A DNA stretch of 64,000 nt from an uncultured Litoreibacter sp. (GTDB lineage Bacteria > Pseudomonadota > Alphaproteobacteria > Rhodobacterales > Rhodobacteraceae). Position 1 is the first letter of the stretch. The number at the start of each line of letters is the position of its first letter. The notes beneath the pieces were generated by a model. That model was given only the letters and a program-made list of their open reading frames with translations, searched no databases and was not told the origin of the DNA. A program made the position numbers and the translations under genes. Of this stretch, positions 9,279-18,097 are shown in pieces. The stretch is taken from contig CANNGL010000005.1 of assembly GCA_947504205.1 (NCBI GenBank), positions 304,751-368,750 of the forward strand, in the 5' to 3' direction.

Positions 9279-10222
9279 CGTTCTTTCACCTTGTTCAGCG
9301 CTTTGACGTAGATCGAGGCAAGCCCGAACACCGTGACAAAGAGGATGATCGCATAGGCCGACGCATAGCCGGTGCGCCACTTCTCAAAAGCTTCTCGTTT
9401 GAGGTTGATCGAGGTCAACTCGGTCGTGGAGCCGGGTCCACCACCGGTCAATTGCACCACAAGATCGAACATCTTGAAGTTCTCGATGCCCCGGAACAGG
9501 ACAGCTAGCATCAGGAAGGGCAGCACCATGGGAATGGTGATCGTGAAGAATTGTCGGAGTTTCGAGGCGCGGTCGATCTCGGCCGCCTCATAGATATAGT
9601 CAGGGATACTTCGCAGACCGGCCAGACATATCAGCATGACGAAGGGCGTCCACATCCAGGTATCGACGATTACAATGGACCATGGCGCAAGATCGACGGA
9701 GCCCAACATCTCGAAGCTTGAGGGTTCGGCGCCGGTGAACCACGTCACGATGTAATTGAAGAGGCCGATTTGCGGCTGATAGAGAAACTTCCAGAAGTTC
9801 CCCACAACGGCAGGAGACAGCATCATCGGCAGCACGATGATGGTGGTCCACAGGTCATTGCCTTTGAATTTCTTGTTGATGAGCCAAGCCAGCGTGAACC
9901 CGATCAGGACCTGAAAGAAGATCGTCCAGAACAGGAAATGCGCCGTGGCCTGCATGTTCAGCCAGATGTCGCTGTCGGTCAGGATGCGCTCGTAGTTGCG
10001 CAGGCCGATATTCTTGACCTCGCGCCCGATCCGGTTGGCCTTGTAGTTGGTGAAGCTCAGCTGGATGGTCCAGATCAGGGGAAAAATGTTGATCGCCAAC
10101 AGCAGGAAAATTGTGGGGGCGACGAAAATCCAGGCGATGGCCCGATCCGATAACCCTCTGATTTTGCGCGCAACTGGGGCGGGCGTTGCCGCCGCAACGC
10201 GATCTATGGACTTGTCAGACAT
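9275..10222 (-). CDS. CUT1 sugar ABC transporter permease (MalF-like)
   Basis: 315 residues. After a hydrophilic N-terminus of about 25 residues there are six membrane helices. The ATPase-docking EAA motif is EAAEIDRASKLRQFFTITIP near residue 230. It follows the binding-protein gene after a 117-bp gap that carries a strong hairpin (10255-10287), and it is coupled to the MalG-like gene by ATGA. Substrate specificity resides mainly in the binding protein and cannot be read from this subunit. Confidence 0.93.
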   Translation of the reverse strand: MSDKSIDRVAAATPAPVARKIRGLSDRAIAWIFVAPTIFLLLAINIFPLIWTIQLSFTNYKANRIGREVKNIGLRNYERILTDSDIWLNMQATAHFLFWTIFFQVLIGFTLAWLINKKFKGNDLWTTIIVLPMMLSPAVVGNFWKFLYQPQIGLFNYIVTWFTGAEPSSFEMLGSVDLAPWSIVIVDTWMWTPFVMLICLAGLRSIPDYIYEAAEIDRASKLRQFFTITIPMVLPFLMLAVLFRGIENFKMFDLVVQLTGGGPGSTTELTSINLKREAFEKWRTGYASAYAIILFVTVFGLASIYVKALNKVKER

Positions 10223-10254
10223 GTGCTGATGCTTCCGCTTCTTGTGGGTTTCGT

Positions 10255-10287
10255 GTGAGGGCCATGTTTTGGCCCAGTGGCCCTCAC
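10255..10287 (-). promoter_or_regulatory. Intercistronic hairpin after the binding-protein gene
   Basis: Perfect 10-bp inverted repeat: GTGAGGGCCA at 10255-10264 and TGGCCCTCAC at 10278-10287, with a 13-nt loop. It lies between the binding-protein stop and the first permease and lacks a T-tract. Such stem-loops usually protect the upstream mRNA from 3' decay, or partly attenuate transcription, so that binding protein is made in excess over permease. Confidence 0.75.
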
Positions 10288-10339
10288 ACTATGTCGGGTG
10301 CGCGGGGGCGGGAGGCCCCATGCGCGTCGACAGGGAGAC

Positions 10340-11659
10340 TTAGAGCTTGCCTTCGTCCTCGAAGACTTCGGTCCAATCCTCGATCAGCTTATCCAGGGCT
10401 TCCTGAGCGGTGCCCTGATCGGCAACCACGTAGTCGTGGATACGCTTCTGCATGGCCAGCAGCAGTTCGGCATAGGCCGGCTCCTGCCAGAAGTCCTGCA
10501 CGGCATCCATCGCTTCGAGGAAGTCACCGGCGAATGGCGCGCTGTCCTTGAAGCCCGGATCCTGAAGCACGGAGTTGTGGGCAGAGTAGCCACCAACGGA
10601 CCACCACTTGGCCTGCACTTCCGGATTGGCGAACCACTTGATGTATTCAAGTGCTGCATCCTGTTTGTCGGAATAGGACACAACGGAGATGCCTTGTCCG
10701 CCAAGGGTCGAGCCCGCCTGATTTTGCGGTGGGTTGACGAAGAAGTCGATCTTGTCGCCGCCCGTGTTCGGGTCTGCATAGAGGCCCGGGAAGAAGGCAA
10801 ACCAGTTCATCGCCATGGCGACCTGACCCGATTTAAACGCATCAAGGCTTTCGCCCATATATGAGTTCGTGTAGCCCGGAGGGGTCGCTGTCTTGTAGAA
10901 TTCTTTATAGAATTCAAGCGCTTCAACGGCTTCAGGCGAATTCACGGCGCCTTCCATATCGTAGGAGCCGGGCGTGTTTTCGTATTTGAAGCCCCACGGA
11001 TACAGCGCGGATGTGACACCCATTGTGATGCCTTCCGAGCCACGCTCGGTGAAGATGGAGGCGCCGTAGACGGTCTTTCCGTCAATCTCGCGACCTTGGA
11101 AGAATTGCGCGATTTCGAGCATTTCCTTCTGGGTCTTTGGCTCACCCAGTTCACGACCGGTGGCATCCTTGAACGCAGCCATGATTTCGGGGTCGGTGAA
11201 CCAGTCCTTACGGTAGAACCAGCCATTCGCATCGCCCATGGCGGGCAGGGCGTAGTAGTTCGGCGTGCCTTTGGGCCATGTGGAGTATGCGTAAACGGTT
11301 GCGGGGGCAAAATCGTCCATCGAGATGCCTGCGCTGTCGAAGAAGTCGTTCAGCTTCACATAGTGGCCGTTCTCTGCGCCACCGCCGATCCATTGGCTGT
11401 CGCCGATCAGAAGGTCGCAAAGTTTGCCGCCGGAGTTCAGTTCGTTGAGCATACGGTCGGCGAAGTTGGGCCACGGAATGAACTCGAAGTTCATAGTGTG
11501 GCCGCTTTCGGCTTCGAATTCCTTGGACAATTCCACAAGCGCGTTGGCGGGGTCCCACGCGGCCCAGCACAGCGTGAGATCTTCGGCCGAAGCTGCCGAG
11601 CCGAAAGAGGCGGCTGACAGGGTCAGTGCGCTGACCGTGGCCAGTTTAAGATGTTTCAT
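10340..11659 (-). CDS. Extracellular solute-binding protein of the sugar/polyol ABC transporter
   Basis: 439 residues with a clear Sec signal peptide (MKHLKLATVSALTLSAASFG, cleavage probably after ASA near residue 25). The mature protein fits the CUT1 family (SBP_bac_1): an N-terminal lobe with EFEAESGHTMNFEFIPWPNF and a hinge with YYALPAMGDANGWFYRKDWF, a sugar-contact region rich in aromatics. GGGAGG precedes the ATG by 6 nt. It is the first gene of the operon running down to 675 and lies just downstream of two LacI-type operators. The ligand is probably a sugar or sugar alcohol, given the metabolic genes in the operon. Confidence 0.94.
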   Translation of the reverse strand: MKHLKLATVSALTLSAASFGSAASAEDLTLCWAAWDPANALVELSKEFEAESGHTMNFEFIPWPNFADRMLNELNSGGKLCDLLIGDSQWIGGGAENGHYVKLNDFFDSAGISMDDFAPATVYAYSTWPKGTPNYYALPAMGDANGWFYRKDWFTDPEIMAAFKDATGRELGEPKTQKEMLEIAQFFQGREIDGKTVYGASIFTERGSEGITMGVTSALYPWGFKYENTPGSYDMEGAVNSPEAVEALEFYKEFYKTATPPGYTNSYMGESLDAFKSGQVAMAMNWFAFFPGLYADPNTGGDKIDFFVNPPQNQAGSTLGGQGISVVSYSDKQDAALEYIKWFANPEVQAKWWSVGGYSAHNSVLQDPGFKDSAPFAGDFLEAMDAVQDFWQEPAYAELLLAMQKRIHDYVVADQGTAQEALDKLIEDWTEVFEDEGKL

Positions 11660-11726
11660 GAATTCCTCCCAGTTTGGTCGTCTTACAATCCAGAGCAGTA
11701 CGAATCGTGACGTAAGGGAAGCGTAT

Positions 11727-11744
11727 TTGAGGTTCGTACCTCAA
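11727..11744. promoter_or_regulatory. LacI-type operator candidate (proximal)
   Basis: 18-bp inverted repeat TTGAGGTTCGTACCTCAA: arms TTGAGGT and ACCTCAA around TCGT, with CG at the exact centre, as in LacI-family operators. It lies about 70 bp upstream of the binding-protein start. A second, similar site lies 30 bp further upstream, which is close to three helical turns. The probable ligand is the LacI regulator encoded at 2915-3970. Confidence 0.7.
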
Positions 11745-11756
11745 GTCTATGAAAAA

Positions 11757-11774
11757 ATGAGGGACGTGCCTCAG
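11757..11774. promoter_or_regulatory. LacI-type operator candidate (distal)
   Basis: ATGAGGGACGTGCCTCAG shares TGAGG...CGT.CCTCA with the site at 11727-11744 and also has CG at its centre. The arms TGAGG and CCTCA are perfect over 5 bp. Same spacing phase and same promoter region for the minus-strand operon. Confidence 0.65.
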
Positions 11775-11946
11775 AAATGGTGATTCTATCGTGAAAACTT
11801 CAGTTAAAACATTGATTTAATGAGGTTTATTTCTTCAAGGCTATCGAGAATATTTCTGTGGATAGAGCTGACTGGCAATTGGCGACACGGGCGGGTGCGC
11901 CCCGGCATGGCCGGTCGTCGCCTCGATTTTCAGATGATGGAATTTT

Positions 11947-12297
11947 TCAGAGCAAGGCCAGAACTGCTTCCGGTGGGCGGCCGATCGCGGCTTTCCCTTC
12001 GGCAAACACAATGGGTCGTTCTATCAGGATCGGGTGGCTGGCCATGGCGTTGAGCAATGTGGTGTCGCTGTCTTTCAGGGACAGGCCAAGCTCTTTGAAA
12101 ACGGCTTCGCCTTTGCGAATCCACTTGGGGGCGGGCAGGTCCAGCGCGGCCCCGGCGCCTTGCAATTCGGACAGGTCGGGTGCGTCTTCGAGGTAGCGGC
12201 GGATGATTGGATCAAGCCCGCGGTCCTGAAGAAGCGCCAGCGTCTGGCGAGATTTCGAGCAACGTGGATTGTGCCAGATGGTCAGTGTCATAACCAT
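11947..12297 (-). CDS. arsC: ArsC-family arsenate reductase (glutaredoxin-linked)
   Basis: 116 residues with a thioredoxin-like fold. [10 protein letters not shown] near the N-terminus contains the catalytic cysteine (Cys13) of the glutaredoxin-dependent ArsC type. The C-terminal [17 protein letters not shown] carries the conserved family arginines. It would reduce arsenate to arsenite with glutathione/glutaredoxin. No arsenite efflux pump or ArsR lies nearby, so a role in general thiol chemistry (the YffB/Spx-like branch) is also possible. ATGs at 12297 and 12291 are both usable; the second overlaps the pyrD stop as ATGA. Confidence 0.85.
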   Translation of the reverse strand: MVMTLTIWHNPRCSKSRQTLALLQDRGLDPIIRRYLEDAPDLSELQGAGAALDLPAPKWIRKGEAVFKELGLSLKDSDTTLLNAMASHPILIERPIVFAEGKAAIGRPPEAVLALL

Positions 12298-13346
12298 GTC
12301 TCTCGTTCGGTTCCGACGGCGTCCGCCAGATTTGAGTGCCCGTCTGCCAAGAGCAGGGCATCCAGACCTTTTGCAATCTGCGGGACAAGGGATAACCCCT
12401 CATAGACCATGGCCGTGTAGAGTTGCACGGCGCTGGCCCCGGCTTTGATCTTTGCGTAGGCCTGTTCGGCAGAGCCGACACCGCCCACGCCAATCAGCGG
12501 TATCTTTCCGTCGGTCAGGTGAGACAGACGCGCGAGGATGCGGGTCGATTTCTCGAATAAGGGGGCACCGGACAGACCGCCTTGTTCGGACGCATGTGCC
12601 GAGGACAGCCCCTCTCGGGAGAGTGTGGTGTTGGTCGCGATGATGCCGTCCAGCCTGAGGGAGGTCGCCACGTCAGCAATATCGCTCAGCGCTTCTTCGT
12701 CGAGATCGGGGGCGATTTTCACGAAGATCGGGATGGGCCGGGGGAGGGCGTCACGCACCTCCAGAACGCCGCGCAGGAGCGCATCGAGTGCGGCTTTGCC
12801 CTGAAGGTCGCGCAGGCTTTCGGTATTGGGGGAGGAGACGTTGACCGTGGCAAAGGCGATCGGTGCGGCGCAGCAATGCAGGACTTTGGCGAAATCCGCA
12901 GCGCGATCATCGCTGTCCTTGTTGGCTCCGAGGTTGAGGCCGACAGGGACCGTGCTGCGATAGCGGGCCAGTCGCGCAGCAATCGCGTCCATACCGTCAT
13001 TGTTGAAGCCAAATCGATTGATGGCGGCGCGGTCTTCGGTCAGGCGGAAAAGGCGGGGTTTGGCATTTCCGGGCTGGGCTCGTGGAGTGGCAGCGCCCAC
13101 CTCAAGAAAGCCAAAACCTGCGCGGGACAGCGGGCCGAGCGCCTCGGCGTTCTTGTCGAAACCAGCGGCGAGACCAATCGGGTTGGCCAAGGGGATACCG
13201 GCAAGGTTGGTGCTTAGGCGGCTTGATGAAACCGGCCCGCTTCGGGGCCCGAGGCCAGTGCGCAGGGCTTTCAGGGCAAGCCCGTGCGCCTGTTCGGGAT
13301 CAATGCGGCGCAGCAGGCCCAGCCCGGCCTGTTCCAGCAGGCTCAT
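12288..13346 (-). CDS. pyrD: Dihydroorotate dehydrogenase (quinone), class 2
   Basis: 352 residues from the ATG at 13346. Upstream in-frame residues overlap the DUF952 gene and are rejected. Class-2 landmarks are an N-terminal membrane-associating helix region ([20 protein letters not shown]), [16 protein letters not shown], the catalytic-serine region [21 protein letters not shown], and the FMN phosphate loop IGVGGV. It oxidises dihydroorotate to orotate in pyrimidine synthesis and passes electrons to ubiquinone at the inner membrane. Its start overlaps the DUF952 stop (ATGA) and its stop overlaps arsC, so the three form one transcription unit. Confidence 0.96.
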   Translation of the reverse strand: MSLLEQAGLGLLRRIDPEQAHGLALKALRTGLGPRSGPVSSSRLSTNLAGIPLANPIGLAAGFDKNAEALGPLSRAGFGFLEVGAATPRAQPGNAKPRLFRLTEDRAAINRFGFNNDGMDAIAARLARYRSTVPVGLNLGANKDSDDRAADFAKVLHCCAAPIAFATVNVSSPNTESLRDLQGKAALDALLRGVLEVRDALPRPIPIFVKIAPDLDEEALSDIADVATSLRLDGIIATNTTLSREGLSSAHASEQGGLSGAPLFEKSTRILARLSHLTDGKIPLIGVGGVGSAEQAYAKIKAGASAVQLYTAMVYEGLSLVPQIAKGLDALLLADGHSNLADAVGTERETWL

Positions 13347-13681
13347 GCAGGTGGGGCCGGGAAGATATGGCGTCCGTTCACCAAGGGCAGGGCGGCGTGA
13401 CCGGCGACTTCTTCCATCATCCAGTCGCGATAGAGATGTGGAAATTCGATGCCGCCGCGGGACACTTCCCATTTCAGGGCCGCCCCGAGGATATGATCAT
13501 GGCCCCAGATCAGGCGCAGGTTTTCCTGATCCGCAAAATGCTTGGCGGCTGTTTCCTCCATCGTGCTGGCGGTTGAGAAGTGAATGAAGCCATCGGCCTG
13601 ATCCACCGGTGATCCGGTGAAGCGGCCAAGCTGTTCGAAGCTTTCCCATTCAGCATGGGTCATGATTTTGTAAATGAGCAT
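13343..13681 (-). CDS. DUF952 domain-containing protein
   Basis: 112 residues from the ATG at 13681 (MLIYKI), the usual start of this family. Another ATG lies 12 bp upstream. [28 protein letters not shown] and [16 protein letters not shown] are the DUF952 hallmark segments. The fold resembles ADP-ribosyltransferase-like small proteins, but the function is not established. It is commonly found next to pyrD in Rhodobacteraceae, as here, and is coupled to it by ATGA. No strong ribosome-binding site is visible before either ATG. Confidence 0.85.
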   Translation of the reverse strand: MLIYKIMTHAEWESFEQLGRFTGSPVDQADGFIHFSTASTMEETAAKHFADQENLRLIWGHDHILGAALKWEVSRGGIEFPHLYRDWMMEEVAGHAALPLVNGRHIFPAPPA

Positions 13682-13821
13682 GACAGGTGACATGCCAATT
13701 GCTCGTTTTGGGGTCAAGTCATGGAAATCCCTGTCGCTGACGTTACGCCACCCACGCTTGGCTTTGACTCACGCAGCGGATCGCGCCAGTCTTGGTTCAT
13801 AACCAACAAGGGGGTTTTCTC

Positions 13822-15396
13822 ATGCTCAATCGATTCCTCACCAGTGCTGCCGCGCTGGCAATGACAACCAGCATCGCAGCTGCGGATTATTCACTGACCA
13901 TTCTGCATACGAATGACTTTCACGCCCGTTTCGAGCCGATCAGCAAATATGACAGCGGCTGTGGTGCGGAAGACAATGCAGAAGGCAAATGCTTTGGCGG
14001 CTGGGCCCGGCTGGTCAATGCGGTGAAAGATGCGCGTGCCAAGTCGAATAACGCGATCCTCGTGGATGGGGGCGATCAGTTCCAAGGCACGCTGTTTTAC
14101 ACCTATTACAAGGGCAAGGTCGCAGCCGAGATGATGAACGGTCTGGCCTATGACGGCATGACTGTCGGCAACCACGAGTTCGACGATGGCCCGGAAGTTC
14201 TTGCGGGCTTCATGGCATCGGTCGATTTCCCGGTTCTGATGTCGAACGCGGATGTCTCGGGAGAGCCTGCTCTGGCGGGCAAGTTGATGAAATCCACCGT
14301 TATCGAACGCGGTGGCGAAAAGATCGGCCTGATTGGCCTGACGCCGCAGGACACGCCTGATCTGGCCTCGCCCGGCAAGAACATCGTTTTTACCGAACCG
14401 GCTGGCGCCGTTCAGGGTGAAGTGGACAAGCTGACTGCGGAAGGTGTGAACAAGATTATCGTCTTGAGCCACTCCGGCTTTGAAGTGGACAAGCGCGTTG
14501 CGGCCAACACCACAGGTGTGGACGTGATCGTCGGGGGCCACTCCAACACACTCTTGTCGAACACACAGGAGCGGGCCGTGGATGTCTATCCAGTGATGGT
14601 TGGCGAAACCGCAATCGTTCAAGCCTATGCCTACGGTAAGTTTCTAGGTGAGTTGAATGTCACGTTCGACGATGAGGGCAACATTACGGAAGCGGCTGGT
14701 GAGCCAATTCTGATTGATGGTCAGGTTGCCGAAGACGCAGCGACTGTAACGCGTGTCAAGGAACTGGCCGGGCCATTGGATGAGATCCGCAACAAGGTGG
14801 TGGCTTCTGCCGGTGGCGCCCTGGAAGGTGATCGGGCCGTGTGCCGGGTTGAGGAATGCTCCATGGGCAACCTGATTGCCGATGCGATGCTGGCCCGTGT
14901 GAAGGATCAGGGCATTGATATCGCCATCATGAATTCGGGCGGCATTCGCGCGTCGATCGATGCAGGCGAAGTGACGATGGGCGAGGTGCTGACGGTGCTT
15001 CCGTTCCAGAACACCCTCTCGACCTTTCAGGTGTCTGGTCAGACGATCATTGATGCGCTGGAAAACGGCGTCAGTCAGGTGGAAGAGGTCAAGGGCCGCT
15101 TCCCGCAGGTCGCTGGTCTGAAATTCACGTGGGACCCATCTGTTGCAGCAGGCGAAGGTCGCATTCAGGAAGTGATGGTCGACAAGGGCGACGGGTTCAC
15201 CCCGATTGATCCGGCAGCGACCTATGGCGTTGTGTCCAACAACTTCGTTCGCAACGGTGGTGACGGTTTCAAAATGTTCACCACTGCGGACAATGCTTAT
15301 GATTTCGGCCCCGATCTGGCCGATGTTGTCGCGGAGTACATGGCTGCTGAAGGCCCGGTCTCCCCGATGATGGACGGACGTATCGTCAAGAAATAA
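13822..15396 (+). CDS. Secreted 5'-nucleotidase / 2',3'-cyclic phosphodiesterase (UshA-like)
   Basis: 524 residues from the ATG at 13822, which has AAGGGGG 8 nt before it and opens a Sec signal peptide ending near IAAA (residue 21). The metallophosphatase domain has LHTNDFHARFEP, DGGDQFQG, VGNHEFDDG and VGGHSN, the dinuclear-metal ligands. The C-terminal nucleotidase domain has NSGGIRASI and VLPFQNTLSTFQVSG. It would release phosphate and nucleosides from extracellular nucleotides in the periplasm, a phosphorus and nucleoside scavenging role. A strong hairpin follows the stop. Confidence 0.94.
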   Translation: MLNRFLTSAAALAMTTSIAAADYSLTILHTNDFHARFEPISKYDSGCGAEDNAEGKCFGGWARLVNAVKDARAKSNNAILVDGGDQFQGTLFYTYYKGKVAAEMMNGLAYDGMTVGNHEFDDGPEVLAGFMASVDFPVLMSNADVSGEPALAGKLMKSTVIERGGEKIGLIGLTPQDTPDLASPGKNIVFTEPAGAVQGEVDKLTAEGVNKIIVLSHSGFEVDKRVAANTTGVDVIVGGHSNTLLSNTQERAVDVYPVMVGETAIVQAYAYGKFLGELNVTFDDEGNITEAAGEPILIDGQVAEDAATVTRVKELAGPLDEIRNKVVASAGGALEGDRAVCRVEECSMGNLIADAMLARVKDQGIDIAIMNSGGIRASIDAGEVTMGEVLTVLPFQNTLSTFQVSGQTIIDALENGVSQVEEVKGRFPQVAGLKFTWDPSVAAGEGRIQEVMVDKGDGFTPIDPAATYGVVSNNFVRNGGDGFKMFTTADNAYDFGPDLADVVAEYMAAEGPVSPMMDGRIVKK

Positions 15397-15401
15397 AGGG
15401 T

Positions 15402-15430
15402 ATCGCGCCTCGTCTTGCGCGAGGCGCGAT
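15402..15430 (+). terminator. Terminator-like hairpin after the 5'-nucleotidase gene
   Basis: Perfect 11-bp stem ATCGCGCCTCG (15402-15412) / CGAGGCGCGAT (15420-15430) with a 7-nt loop, 5 nt past the stop codon. No T-tract follows, so it may act with Rho or as an mRNA 3' stabiliser. A second, weaker hairpin (GGGAGGT/ACCTCTCC) lies at 15438-15456. Confidence 0.7.
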
Positions 15431-15602
15431 CCAACCGGGGGAGGTGCGACCTCTCCTCGGACGTCCTCTGCCTCACCCCAAAAGCCATAGTCTGTTTCCC
15501 CCGTTGTCTTGGGCAAGGGTGCGGTTCGGCCTTTGTTGATCTGGTCAAACCCCGGGCGTGGCGTATATCACCGCGGGTGAGACATCATAGAAAGTGAACT
15601 TC

Positions 15603-17123
15603 ATGCCCCAGACCTTGTCTGCCTTGATTGCCGATCATCCTGCCGACGCCCTTTGCTTGGGGGCTCCGGGGCGGGATTGGCTGACCTATGGCGGTTTGCG
15701 GGATCTGTCGTCTTCGGTCCGGTTACAACTGCGTCAGGCAGGCATCGGGGCAAAGGACCGTGTGGCTATTGTCCTGCCAAATGGGCCTGAGATGGCCGCG
15801 TGTTTTGTGGCGGTCGGGCAGGCGGCTGTAACAGCGCCGCTCAACCCGTCCTATCGCGAAGACGAGTTTGCGTTCTACCTTGAAGACCTTGGGGCGAAGG
15901 CAATTGTTCTGGCGGCTGGCTATGACGGGCCCGCATTGGCCGCTGCGAAGCGCTTTGACTTGGCATTGCTTTGGCTTGACGTGGCTGAGGGCGCACCGGC
16001 GGGCGCGTTCGAGTTGCGGTCCGAGCATCGTGCCGAGGTCGAAGATACTGCGCCGGGTGCGGATGACGTGGCATTGATCCTGCACACATCCGGCACCACC
16101 TCACGACCCAAGATCGTGCCGCTTCTGCAATCGAATGTTGCTGCCTCTGCCCATCATATCAGCAGCTCTCTTGCGCTTACGGCGGAAGATCGTTGCCTCA
16201 ACGTGATGCCTCTGTTCCATATTCACGGTCTGGTTGCTGCGGTTTCCGCTTCTCTGGCGGGGGGGGGGCAGATTTTCTGCACGCCGGGCTTCGATGCGCT
16301 GAAATTCTTCTCCACTGTCGCAGAGGCCAAGCCGAGCTGGTACACGGCGGTGCCGACGATGCATCAGGCCATCCTGTCACGCGCCGGACGTAATGCAGAG
16401 GTGATCGCGGAGAACCCGTTGAGGTTCCTGCGCTCCTCTTCCGCGTCGCTGCCGCCGCAAGTGTTCAAGGCGCTGGAGGAGACATTTGGCGCCCCTGTGA
16501 TCGAAGGCTACGGCATGACCGAAGCTGCGCATCAGATGGCGTCGAACCCCTTGCCGCCCCGGGCGCAGAAACCCGGCTCTGTCGGTGTCGAAGCTGGGCC
16601 AAAGGTGCGGATCGCCCATGAGGTCGAGAACCATCTCATCGATGGTGTGGGTGAGATCGTGATCTCAGGGCCGAATGTGACACCGGGCTATGAGGCCAAT
16701 GAGGACGCCAATGCGAAGAACTTCTTCGAAAGCGATGGCGCACGCTGGTTCCGCACCGGGGATCAGGGGTCTTTTGACGCTGAGGGGTATCTGTCGCTGA
16801 CAGGGCGTCTGAAGGAGATCATCAACCGGGGTGGTGAAAAGATCAGCCCTCTCGAAGTGGACGAGGTACTGCTCGATCATGCGGATGTGGCGCAGGTCGT
16901 GACCTTCGCCTTGCCGCACCCGAAGCTGGGCGAAGAGGTGGCCGCCGCCGTGGTGCTCAAGGAGGGGGCGCAAGCGGATGAACGCGCCTTGCGGGATTTT
17001 GCGGCGACAAAAGTGGCGGACTTCAAAGTGCCGCGCAAGATCGTGGTTCTGGATGAAATTCCGAAAGGGGCCACGGGCAAGATGCAACGCATCGGGATGG
17101 CTGAAAAGCTGGGTCTTGTCTGA
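15603..17123 (+). CDS. AMP-dependent acyl-CoA ligase, oxalate-CoA ligase (AAE3/Pcs60)-like
   Basis: 506 residues of the ANL superfamily, starting at ATG 15603 (GTG 15594 also possible). The P-loop is LHTSGTTSRPKIVPL; WYTAVPTMHQ, GYGMTEAAHQMASNPLPP and KPGSVG follow; GRLKEIINRGGEKISPLEVD is the A8 hinge; PKGATGKMQR carries the catalytic lysine. The TEA.H.M.SNPLP and INRGGEKISP stretches resemble oxalyl-CoA synthetases most closely. Predicted reaction: oxalate (or another short dicarboxylate) + ATP + CoA to acyl-CoA. No formyl/oxalyl-CoA partner enzyme is next to it; its stop overlaps the start of the panE-like gene. Confidence 0.85.
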   Translation: MPQTLSALIADHPADALCLGAPGRDWLTYGGLRDLSSSVRLQLRQAGIGAKDRVAIVLPNGPEMAACFVAVGQAAVTAPLNPSYREDEFAFYLEDLGAKAIVLAAGYDGPALAAAKRFDLALLWLDVAEGAPAGAFELRSEHRAEVEDTAPGADDVALILHTSGTTSRPKIVPLLQSNVAASAHHISSSLALTAEDRCLNVMPLFHIHGLVAAVSASLAGGGQIFCTPGFDALKFFSTVAEAKPSWYTAVPTMHQAILSRAGRNAEVIAENPLRFLRSSSASLPPQVFKALEETFGAPVIEGYGMTEAAHQMASNPLPPRAQKPGSVGVEAGPKVRIAHEVENHLIDGVGEIVISGPNVTPGYEANEDANAKNFFESDGARWFRTGDQGSFDAEGYLSLTGRLKEIINRGGEKISPLEVDEVLLDHADVAQVVTFALPHPKLGEEVAAAVVLKEGAQADERALRDFAATKVADFKVPRKIVVLDEIPKGATGKMQRIGMAEKLGLV

Positions 17124-18097
17124 TGAAGATTTGTATTTTCGGGGCAGGGGCTATCGGCGGTTATATGGCCGTCAAGCTGGTGCAGGCTGGCGCAGATGTC
17201 TCTCTGGTGGCACGCGGCCCGCATCTGGCTGCGATGCAGCAGGACGGGCTGACCCTGATCGAGGAGGATGCAGAGGTCACAGTACCGGTCACGGCCTCTG
17301 ACGATCCGGCAGCGCTGGGCGTGCAGGATTACGTGATCGTCACTCTGAAAGCCCATTCCGTGCCGGGCGTGGTTGATGCCATGCAGCCCCTGATCGGCCC
17401 TGACACAACGATTGTCTCCGGTGTGAACGGCGTGCCGTGGTGGTATTTTCACAAGCTGGACGGCCCCTATGAGGGGACGCGATTACAGTCGGTCGATCCG
17501 GGCGACAAGCAATGGACAGGTTTCGGCCCTGACCGCGTTTTGGGCTGTGTGGTCTACCCGGCGGCCGAAGTCATTCGCCCCGGTGTTATCAAGCATATCG
17601 AAGGAAACAGGTTTTCGCTGGGGGAGCCTGACGGCTCCAAGTCGGAGCGCGCGCTGGCCCTGTCCAAAGCCTTGTCCGCGGCGGGCCTGAAAGCCCCGGT
17701 GCGCCCACGTATCCGTGACGAGATCTGGGTCAAGCTGTGGGGCAATCTGTCGTTCAACCCGATCTCGGCCCTGACCCATGCGACGCTGGATGTGCTCTGC
17801 ACCGATCCCGGCACCCGTGCTGTTGCCAAGGGCATGATGCTTGAGGCGCAGGAGATTGCTGAAACACTTGGCATTAAATTTCCCATCGATGTGGAGCGCC
17901 GGATCGATGGTGGTGCGGCGGTGGGCGCGCATCGTACCTCGATGTGGCAGGATCTCGATCAGGATCGTCCGATGGAGATCGACGCGCTGGTCAAATCTGT
18001 CCAAGAGCTGGGCGCGCTGGTTGGCGTCGAGACGCCCACCATCGATACGGTGCTGGCGTTGATCCAGCTGCGCGCAAAGGTGGCCGGGCTTTACTGA
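17123..18097 (+). CDS. panE: 2-dehydropantoate 2-reductase family protein (ApbA/PanE)
   Basis: 324 residues, with the start codon overlapping the stop of the CoA ligase by 1 bp. The N-terminal Rossmann motif is FGAGAIGGYMAVKL. The catalytic-lysine region is RDEIWVKLWGNLSFNP, followed by the substrate-binding helix and the C-terminal HRTSMWQDL and RPMEIDAL segments typical of ketopantoate reductase. The family reaction is NADPH-dependent reduction of ketopantoate to pantoate for CoA synthesis, but roseobacters carry several paralogues and this one, tied to an oxalate-CoA-ligase-like gene, may act on another 2-oxoacid. The 3' end overlaps the convergent ureohydrolase by 7 bp. Confidence 0.88.
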   Translation: MKICIFGAGAIGGYMAVKLVQAGADVSLVARGPHLAAMQQDGLTLIEEDAEVTVPVTASDDPAALGVQDYVIVTLKAHSVPGVVDAMQPLIGPDTTIVSGVNGVPWWYFHKLDGPYEGTRLQSVDPGDKQWTGFGPDRVLGCVVYPAAEVIRPGVIKHIEGNRFSLGEPDGSKSERALALSKALSAAGLKAPVRPRIRDEIWVKLWGNLSFNPISALTHATLDVLCTDPGTRAVAKGMMLEAQEIAETLGIKFPIDVERRIDGGAAVGAHRTSMWQDLDQDRPMEIDALVKSVQELGALVGVETPTIDTVLALIQLRAKVAGLY

